This document shows positions 55,245-64,000 of a stretch of 64,000 nucleotides of DNA, piece by piece. The stretch's first letter is position 1. Each line of letters begins with the position of its first letter. The stretch is from Neodontobutis hainanensis (Eukaryota > Chordata > Actinopteri > Gobiiformes > Odontobutidae), in the NCBI GenBank assembly GCA_024349245.1, contig JALDNG010000004.1:5760001-5824000 (forward strand), read 5' to 3'. Both the position numbers and the translations under genes were made by a program. The notes under the pieces are model-generated. The model did not search any database. It worked only from the letters and a program-made list of their open reading frames with translations, and was not told the DNA's origin.

Positions 55245-56703
55245 AAGTACAAGTAAATACAAAAGTACTTTTGTTTATTATTCTGGTAAAAACATCTTTC
55301 ACTGTCAGCTGTTTCGAGCCTGGCTTCCGTGTGCAGGACTATTGTTACTGGCCAGAGCTGTCTGTGTGTGTGGGGTGCTTTGAGCTCAATTTCGCAGAAG
55401 GAACTGGGGGTGGGTAGGAAAATGAAGAGAGTAAAAGTTGGATGGTGCTGTTGGTATTGAGGGTAGGATGAGGGTATGGTCTTCTTTTTATCCTGTTCTC
55501 ATTTTCATAGGTTCTGTAATGCAAAACATGGATAAGGCTAATTACAAGTCAGTTACAGCACTCAGGGCAATACAAACAACAGCTGTCTGTGGCATAAGCA
55601 GAAAAGTCAAATACACAGCAGCGTACACAGCTACACAAAGAACACACACCCTTGCCTTAGACATAATTAGTGAGATCAAGCTGAGTGGAAGGTAATTCAA
55701 TACATCTGAAATTGTTCATAGTGAATGAACACTTGCCATAAGGCTGCTACATGTCAATGATAAAGATCACTAACCAAAACAGTGGCACTCTGCTGACCAT
55801 GTTTGTATAGTGCACATTGTTCCATTTATCACACAGAAGAATGATGACTGTGTGGGACAACAAGGTAACACAGCTGCAAGGTTTTCAAGCTGAAAAAACG
55901 ACCCTAGAAAAGGTAATTTCACCAATTAGCATGACTTGACTGCAATGGCGTCAATATCACCGCTGCATCCTGTGTGGCCGGAGTGACAGCTTGCGTTCAC
56001 ACATTCATAAACTTACTTGAGCTCTTTCTCGCTGAAGATTTTTATGCTTAAACGAGGAACTACAGATACACTTTTTTTACTAATGGTCCTAGGTTTTTCT
56101 TACTTTTAAGTAAGAAATTTAGTTTGACTTTACTTTATCTAGTAAATATGCATTCAAAGCAGAATTGTATAATATTCGTTTTATACTGCACTACAAAAAA
56201 GGATACTCTCATTGATACTATGTATATACTAAAATCAGAAACTAAAAAAAGAAAATCAGAAATAAATCATTAATGGAAACTAAAACAAATATCATTTTTA
56301 CTCTCTAATATAAAATAAGACGTGGTTTGGATAAGTAAGCAGGTTTTAAATAGGCCTATTTCAGAATTTAAATGTGTGTTTGAAAAATTGGCTTGAACGT
56401 CACATCTGCTCGAGCTAAAATCATGTTTCGTGGATCACTACAGTAGAGGTTGGCAATAAAAATTTATACCACAAGTTCACACCTGAGAAATGTTACTGTA
56501 TGCTATTGATGCCAAAAGTTTAAGGGCATATTTGTATTTTAATGTGAATATGTGAAAACTGTTGTGCCTATATAACAGTTGCAGTGTGACATTTGTATTT
56601 TATGCCTGGGTCACCAGTCACAAAGTTATTGCTGAAAATAGGTCACCTGAAAAAAACATTATGAAACCACTGGCAAGCAACTCTTTACCCTTACTTTCAT
56701 CCT

Positions 56704-56705
<2 letters not shown>

Positions 56706-56740
<35 letters not shown>

Positions 56741-56760
56741 ACACACACACACACACACAT
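56706..56760. repeat. (AC)n microsatellite
   Basis: About 55 bases of AC repeat with one AT interruption. It gives a false Thr-His frame on the plus strand. Confidence 0.97.
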
Positions 56761-58706
56761 AAACAGATATAGTGCTATTTTTCATGTGTTTGCGGTGTGT
56801 TCACATATGTAATGTGGCTGCCACTTGAAATTAAACTATGCTACTAGACAAAGGTACAAAATATGCTAGTAAAGTATGCTTTTTAATAAAATCTCTGCAG
56901 AATTACAAATTACTAGAAAACAACATGCATGTACATTTTGCAGTTGGAGGAATCACTAAATTGGAGTTATAAAGCCTCATGCCAGACAATAATGTGAGTT
57001 AAGTCCTTTAGGGCAAGAAGCTGCAGAGATAGCCAAACAAAAGATAATCAATATCATATGGTGTGTCGCCTGGAGTCTAGACCAGCCTCTGTAGCATACT
57101 CATCACATGCCTCTGAGCACTTGTCTACCACTGGATTCAATGTCAGACACAATGTCAAACAGGGAGCACGTCCAGAGCAATGTGTTAATTACAACATCAT
57201 CACACAAATAATGGCAGTGCTAATATGGCAGCTTTCATTACATAGGGCTTTGGTGGATACGTCTCCACACAGATGGTGACAGGTGTAGACACTTCCCAAG
57301 AAAACCTAATGAAGTTATGCATATTTTTATATCGGGACTTTTTTAATATAGTCAACCCATATGTTTGAATACATCAAGAAGAGTGTGAACATTATTCTAT
57401 TCTTTTTTAATGTGGCAACTAAAGTCACTAAATTCTTGAGCACAATGCCATTTGACACAATGTAATAAACAGCCTTAGAAATTGTAGTGTGTGGTGACAT
57501 ACAACACGCAGTATAATAGTCACTGTATATGCAACATAAACAAGCTTTAGGCACCTTTTCCTGGCCCTTACCACACACATGCTCCCACCCTTTCCCTCCC
57601 ATCTCCTTTGAACCTGAGGACAGACAGAGCCGGCTCTGTGTGTTGAATTAAAGGGCAACGACAGGACTTCCCTTCCTCTGTGTGGAGCCGCATGTATCAG
57701 GGTCTCTGTCACTAGTAAAATAAACCGTGCATGCATGCGTGGCAAGGTACAACGACTGCTGCCTGCTTCACTTCCTGTTTGCCTTGTTAGACAGACATGG
57801 AATCTTTACAGTGTGTAAAGCTTCATGACAACACAAAGTGACATACGATTTGATTAAACCCCTGCTGTAATAGTCCCATTGTGCTTTTTGTTTCTTTTCA
57901 AAACACCTTGTCTCTGAGCATGCATGGCTGCCTGAATGAGCTGGGGAGTGTATGTGGGTGTAATGTACTCAATGCAGGAACAAGGCAGGAGGAGGCAGGT
58001 ACATTATTTTTGCTGTAGGGAATATAAGTCTTTTGTGCTCTTTTTTTGTGCACGAACACTGTCCCTTCTCATGCCATCTTTGTAAATGCTGTTCTTATAA
58101 GCATGCATCTTTTAATGCAATAAGCACTTGCATGTGGCTGCACTCTCTCTTGTATCTTTTTTTTTTTTTTTTTAAATCTGCTGAAAGACAGTAAGGGAGG
58201 GTAAAGGAGGAGGAAGAGGAGGAGGACTGAAGACAATGTCAGTGCTGCAGTATGATCTTGTATCCATCAGGGTGCCTCCTGCAGTCACCGCTGCTTAAAA
58301 TGCACTGCCACTGTACACCCACTTACACACTCACAGGAAATGACCACAATCACTGTCGCACACAGTCCCCTGTTTTTCATTTCAGATGGGATTAGGATGT
58401 TATTATTGCACGATTACGCCACATAACTATATTAGCAACAGAACACAACCTGGGACTTCTCAATCAGTCACCTTCCTTTGTACTGAGGACATTTCAACAA
58501 CCCCTCCCTGCTTCACTGTACCCACACCCTGAACTGACAACATCTAGAGTCATCCCTTTATTCTTATCCCCAATCCTGCTCTGAATTATAAGCAAGGTTT
58601 TGTCTTTTTTTTTTTTTTTTTTTTTTTACCATTTCTTTGTACTAAAATGTTTTCTGTTGGATTCTTTGCAGGTGGATGTTGTTTCTTTGCTCGTGAAGAA
58701 TGATCA

Positions 58707-58736
58707 CACATGTGGGTGGATCACATGTGGGTGGAT
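58707..58736. repeat. Perfect 15-bp tandem duplication
   Basis: CACATGTGGGTGGAT occurs twice back to back. Each copy contains the palindromic E-box CACATGTG. Confidence 0.85.
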
Positions 58737-59720
58737 CCGTAATCAACTCCCCACCCTATGGAATTTGATAAGATGAAAAGGCAATGTTGTCAAAAAGAGA
58801 GGTATGAAATCAAAGGGGAAGCAGTGAATGAAATGTTAAATTTTGAAATGTGGGGAGGAGTGTTAGCAGGAAGTAAATGAATTCCAAAAGCTGTGAGATT
58901 GAGATCAACAAGATACAGAGTGAAAGAAAATGAGGCGCACTTCCTTATGTATAATTTACAACAAAACTGAAAAGCTTAGCTGCTGCTGTAATACATTAGT
59001 CTCTACTCTAACAACACATGAGAGTAGATGAGACATGAGGCAAAATGCAGTTAATAGCAGAAGAAATTGTGAGCTCAGTTTACGTTAAACAAAAAGAAAA
59101 TAGTGTCATTTTCCTCATTCAACAGCGGTAATGTGATATCTTATAAATATTTCACATGTCATATATCTGGGTTTTTCTTATGCTGTTCTGACACACTGTA
59201 CTATATAGTGCTTGTAGGCTAGTTAGGCAACAAAGCACATCAGCAGCCTCCCCACCCCCTCCCACCATCCACCCAGCGCTCTCCCACCAACGCTCCCTGA
59301 GGTAGCTCCTTAAGGATTCTCCTTACACTTCTTTGCCAGCTGACAATTAGCATGCGGTTGCTAATGTACTACAAGCTAATTGAGCACAAGGGGGCTGAAG
59401 GTGTCAGTCACTGGAGAAAACGTGTGACGGTAGCGTATCCAGGTAGCGAGCAACTACAAGGCATCTGCTTTTAATAATGGTTACATAAATTGGAAGATCA
59501 GGAAATACAGGCTACATACAGGAAGTAATCATAATGGAATACAGTCAAAATGAAAGTTTCTTTTTTAAAAGGAAACAATTTTATTACATTTTATGGTAAG
59601 AGGAACTAGTACAGGTCATAAATGTAAGAAGGTGTCAGACGCTACTTGTGTCTACATTTAAAACAACATTTTGTCAAAGCTGGCACTATGGCACTCTCAG
59701 TAAAATGACTAACTTGAAAA

Positions 59721-59746
59721 GATATATATATATATATATATATATT
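59721..59746. repeat. (AT)n microsatellite
   Basis: A short AT dinucleotide run of about 26 bases. Confidence 0.9.
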
Positions 59747-61839
59747 AGCTCTGACCATTGTGTAAATCACAGCTTGCTAAAAGAGTGAGCTATTTATTGT
59801 ATTAGAGGCAGCTATTATAGGAGTTGCCCTGAGGTGTGTGAATGTGTCTGCCATGCATGCACAAACTCTTTTGTATGCAGTAATGTATGGCATGCATACA
59901 TTGTTGTCTCTGCTACATCGCTGATAATTAGCATCTGAGGAGTATTCTCTCCAAAGAGCTACTTTAAAGGTAAAGTTTCACAAAGGTGAGTTAAAAAATA
60001 TGTAGTGAGTGAGTCAGATTGAAGGGTATTTAAACCGATGACATAGGAGCTTCTCTGAATGTGAGAGGCTCCCATAGAGGCAGAGACTGAGGCAGAGGGC
60101 ACCTTGGTGTGTGTTTGTCCCGACATTCCCTCTGACATGGGAAGCAGGAATGAAGAGAGCAGGAGGCTGTTTGAAAGACTGCTCCCTTAAAACAGGAAGT
60201 ATCAGAATAGTGACTCACATGCACTACAGTCCAGCCAAAGCAGGGAGGCTCTGTTTTTGCCTGTAGCTTTTTATCTTATGTAAGTATCTAATCTTTTGTT
60301 TATGAAGATTTTCATTTTTTTTAATAAACCTATTTTCCCCCAAATATAACATTATGTGTATAGTGTTCAAAAGAGTGTATAAACATGAAAGCTCTTGTGC
60401 ATACATTTTTAAGGGTGTGAGCAGATTACATTTCAAGAATGCAGCATTGCTTTTAGTCATGTGTTATGCACTAGAGGGTTTTTGGTGTGTCTTTGTAATG
60501 TTTTATGCCTGTATTATCTGTTCAGTTTGGCAGCTCAGATTTCACCAAAGGCAGTTAAATTAAAGTGAGTTTGTAACCATGCATACCAGTGTGTGATTGT
60601 CATTAAATCATATAGTTGGTCTCTTGGGTGTGTGTTTTCAGATCAGAATGCTCTTGTGTGGCTCCAGGGCTGTGTTCCCTGAAACAGCCTGCCTTTATAA
60701 TTCAACGGTTCAACGCTGATAAGATGTCTGTATGTCTTAAGTCACTGGTGTATCAGCAGTCAGCAACATGGCCCCCTCTAAGCGCATGCATGCTCAGCAA
60801 ACAAGGTTGCCCTCTACTCAACACCCACAACAACACAGAGGCGTGACACTTATTACATATGACTTCAACACACAACAAGAAGCAGGAGTACTTTAAAACA
60901 AAAAAGTGTATTGTAGATGTATCTCTACTGTATAAGCCCCAATGGGTTGAGCACCTGGAAAGAATTTGTGCCATAGGGCAGTCACGTACAAGACATGACA
61001 AATGTTAAAGGAGACTACATATTGTTGGTCCACTCTGATTTTATGCGATCACATTCATTTTCAAGTTTTCTAGATTTTCCTGTTGCACAAGTCCTCTAAT
61101 CTCAGCCTTTTTCTATCTGGCACTGGGCAGGTATGTGGAAAACCTACTTGAGACTTTTATTTGAATTATGTTGAAATCCAATGTATGCTAGAAAAGTTTT
61201 AGATTTCAAACATATTAGAGTTTGTTTCCCATAATTTATCACCAGTCCAAACTCATGTAAAATTTAGATCATCTGTTGGGCACAGATTAATTACATTGTT
61301 GCTATGTTTGTCATCTCCAAGACAAATCCAAGGCTTAAGAACCTGCTCAACTGATTACTTATTCCCTCCCAAAACATCAAAATAAGATCATTATATCATA
61401 TTAATTTTGTGTCTTTTATGTACGTGTACGTTATGTTAAAACAATGCTTTTTCTTGAATTAATACACATTGAACCTGTCCATTTGTTAATCGTCCAATTA
61501 TAACACAAGGGTAAACATGGTGGATTCCTGTAAGTAAGAAAGAACGTGTTTCCTTTAACTGAGAAATAGCATTTGCCTTGCATGGGTTTGGAATTTTTGG
61601 TCACCGTCATTGGGCGCCGATAACTGGGTAGATAAGGAAGGATGAGTCCATAACAGTGTAACCACAATGACAATCACTTTGACGATCACTTTGTATTTAG
61701 CAGTTACTCTTTTCAAATAGTAACATATGTGTCTGAAAAGAGGCTTTTTGTGGCACTCTTTACGCACTTCGCCGTTCCTCAACAGAATCAACAACTTTTC
61801 GCTGATGAGACAATAGCAGATAGTTCTATTTAATGCGGA

Positions 61840-64000
61840 AGAAACCATTCGGACCCTTTATAGGGGTGTCGGGAAGCGGCTAAGACTAACAAACATCAAA
61901 CCGTCTTTCTTCTCAAAAAGGCGATGTCACTAAGCGCAAAGGTGTTATCACATGAAGTGAAGTGTGATTTTTCAAAGAGAAGTTCATGTTTTATAATCGG
62001 TTTTGCGCGGAGATTGATCCCTGTTGTGCGCCCCCCATGTGACTGAATGGATTCGACCTACTCAATCATGCACTTCAGCATACGCTGCAAAGAGCATGCT
62101 TTCACCTTTAGGATTGTCTGCGCTTCTTGAAGTCGTCCTGGATTATTCTTTCGGACGAGGCAGGTACGCACATCACTGACTCCGTGTCGTTGAAATTCTT
62201 GTACTCGGTTGGGATACACTGAACCGTCACTCGTGTTCTACAATGGGCTGTAGGTGGATAGCGATTGCCTGATGTTGATTTATAAATAGGTTACACGCAG
62301 AGAGGCAGGGTTGCGGTGCTTGATTGGGAAAATAATCTTGGGTGACTGCTTGACAACTGACGACAACCAAAAAAAAAATATTCATGTAGGCCTACGCAAG
62401 ACATTTACTCGTAACTCATAACTCTAGTTTTAAAGTTAGGTGGTAGGAAATAGATGTTACATCAGAATTGATTTGATTCATGAAGTCAGCTATTAAATTA
62501 AGCTTTAAATCAATTTTAGGCTATAGGTGATTTTTGAATGGTTATCCTTAAACAGTTTTACCCAGGAAAACTTTCTACTAATGCACCATTAGCGCATCTA
62601 CAAAGTCATATTTGTGACAAAGGCTTTCCATCACACACTAACATATCGTCTATTGTTAAAGCATCTCAAAGAAGAAGGAAGAACTCTGTTAAAACTATTC
62701 GCACGGACAGAGACAGGCTCACTGGGTGGAGGTGGACGGGAGGGGTAGTGGTGGTGGTGGTGGGGGGGCATATCCATATTAGGAACTCGTGTCCTACATA
62801 ATAGACAGGGCACAATTGCCACTGAGCAAGGCACAGGTGCCTATACACACATCCGCAAGTCCCGAGTCTTGTAAACATTTTGAGGATGTGAAACTGATGA
62901 AAAGGTTTTAGAGTTTGTTGTGTCGTCGCATTTCTGTCGACCCCTGCGCCCACAGCTCATCTGCATGCGATGTATATGCTGTTTGGGGGTGCTTAAACAT
63001 GTGGCAAGGGAGGAGAAAAGGGAGGGGGTCTGTCTTTTTTCAACTTTTTTTTTTTTTTCTCTCTCATCGATGCACCTACAGGATGTGAGCCTGCTGTTAT
63101 GTTAAATGGAAACAATAAGCCCACAGTGCATGTGCGGACACTAAACTGCGGCTGTAAGGGACTCAAACCTGGTCCAGTTTAATGATGTTCTCTGCTTCCC
63201 TTTTAAGTCTCTTATCTGATAGCCTACGTGTCCCACACACGAGTGACTTTAGACCATTACGTGTGAGTTGTAACGTGTCTTTTACGCCTGAAGAAGATTG
63301 CGGGTTTATGTAGTCGTAAGATGAGTAAGTGAGTAGGCTAATTGACAATTGTTCCGTGTCGCTTCTTTCCTGGGCACTTTCGAGATACACTTGACCCTGG
63401 CAGTTGAGTTGTTGAACGGGAACCCCAAAAACACAAACAAAAACGAGAAATACTGGAGGTTGGCAATAATAACACCACGGGGAAAACTTTTCTGCTTGTC
63501 TTTTTTTTTTTGGCCTTGTCCTCAGTGTTTCGCACAGGGCTTCTTTCCATTCAGGCTGCCTTCACTTCCTCACAGATAATTTGAATTTCTCACCTCTGTA
63601 ATAAGCTAGCCCTCTCGCTGTTGCACTACAACGACGTATGCAGCCTACATGATTTTTTTTTCTCTTTTAAGTCGAACATAATTCTAACATCTGCTGCTCT
63701 CCAAATGGCAAGCCGCGTATTTGCAATAAGTTATTTAGCTACTGACGTTTGACACCTTGATTTGATCAAAAGTAAAATTTCCGACAGTAAGTAAAAGCAA
63801 CTCAAGAGAAACGACAGAGACAAGAGAGAAAGAGAGACAGAATAGGGAACCTGTAGGCTTGTAGGCTACATATAACACAAGGAGACAGGAATTCGTCAGA
63901 GATGATAATTATTTTACGCGATGTTTTTGCAAAGTGAAAGTGCAGGAGCTCGCTGTTGTCAGCCCTAGCGCTGGCACAGACACAGTGTCCGCTCTTATCT
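61840..64000 (+). promoter_or_regulatory. CpG-richer region, possible 5' end of next gene
   Basis: CpG density rises clearly from about 61840 to the window end (for example ggttttgcgcggagat, ttctttcggacgaggcag, gtcgtcgcatttctgtcg, cctagcgctggcac). A consensus donor GAGGCAG|GTACGC at 62163-62164 could end a non-coding first exon on the plus strand. By human synteny the neighbour beyond ZNF236 is ZNF516, transcribed head-to-head, so this could be its promoter side. No coding exon is visible. Confidence 0.35.

Larger units (their letters stand above)
49421..61800. other. Long AT-rich spacer upstream of znf236, no gene recognised
   Basis: About 12 kb. Open frames are short, without splice logic or known domains. 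It holds (TA)n at 55171-55240, (AC)n at 56706-56760, (AT)n at 59721-59746, T runs near 53298-53308, 58158-58173 and 58606-58627, a GGA-rich purine stretch at 58195-58230 and a 15-base tandem duplication at 58707-58736. Some of it may be conserved regulatory DNA; this cannot be seen without alignment. Confidence 0.6.

Noticed and set aside
55099..55417. Open frames with Tyr-Ile runs
   Set aside because: Products of the (TA)35 microsatellite.
62538..62953. Overlapping His/Pro- and Val-rich open frames on both strands
   Set aside because: They arise from a GTG/GGGG low-complexity stretch near 62740-62770.

Overview
This is a piece of a teleost (ray-finned fish) genome: intron-rich vertebrate genes with GT-AG splice sites, tRNA-derived SINEs with the typical fish core and tails, hAT transposons with 8-bp target duplications, and AT-rich spacer DNA with microsatellites. 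There is no bacterial, phage or CRISPR content. Two genes can be read exon by exon, in the convergent arrangement also known from human 18q23 (MBP and ZNF236).

Region 1-18 kb, plus strand: the myelin basic protein gene. A golli-type exon at 5585-5883 carries the conserved golli core and is followed 126 bases later by the classic MBP start codon at 6010. Six classic coding exons (6010-6129, 12562-12666, 12799-12825, 13396-13425, 14392-14475, 16738-16770) join in frame to a basic protein of 132 residues. The 3' UTR runs to clustered AATAAA signals at 17937-17977. More upstream golli exons must exist but I cannot see them in 1-5584.

Region 19.3-49.4 kb, minus strand: znf236, a giant C2H2 zinc-finger protein. 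I could place 32 coding exons. They sum to 5,499 nt (1,832 residues plus stop), all phases agree, and 30 C2H2 fingers result, matching the vertebrate ZNF236 family. The fingers form three modules that recur in mirrored order (C-A-B ... B'-A'-C'). A long non-finger segment rich in Ser, Thr, Gln and short T-L-T-I type strands lies between fingers 25 and 26.

znf236 introns hold most of the mobile DNA. Intron 17 contains a decayed multi-exon gene on the opposite strand (31099-32975) with its own polyadenylation signal, followed by an AT palindrome. Intron 6 contains two hAT elements with perfect 8-bp target duplications, one still holding a frameshifted BED zinc finger. Introns 9 and 31 hold reverse-oriented tRNA-SINEs; mbp intron 5 holds forward copies.

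Region 49.4-64 kb: no convincing coding exon. It starts with the znf236 promoter, which has a short divergent open frame, then about 12 kb of AT-rich spacer with microsatellites. It ends in CpG-richer DNA (61.8-64 kb) that looks like a promoter or 5' end of the next gene, possibly plus-strand znf516 by synteny; that is inference only.
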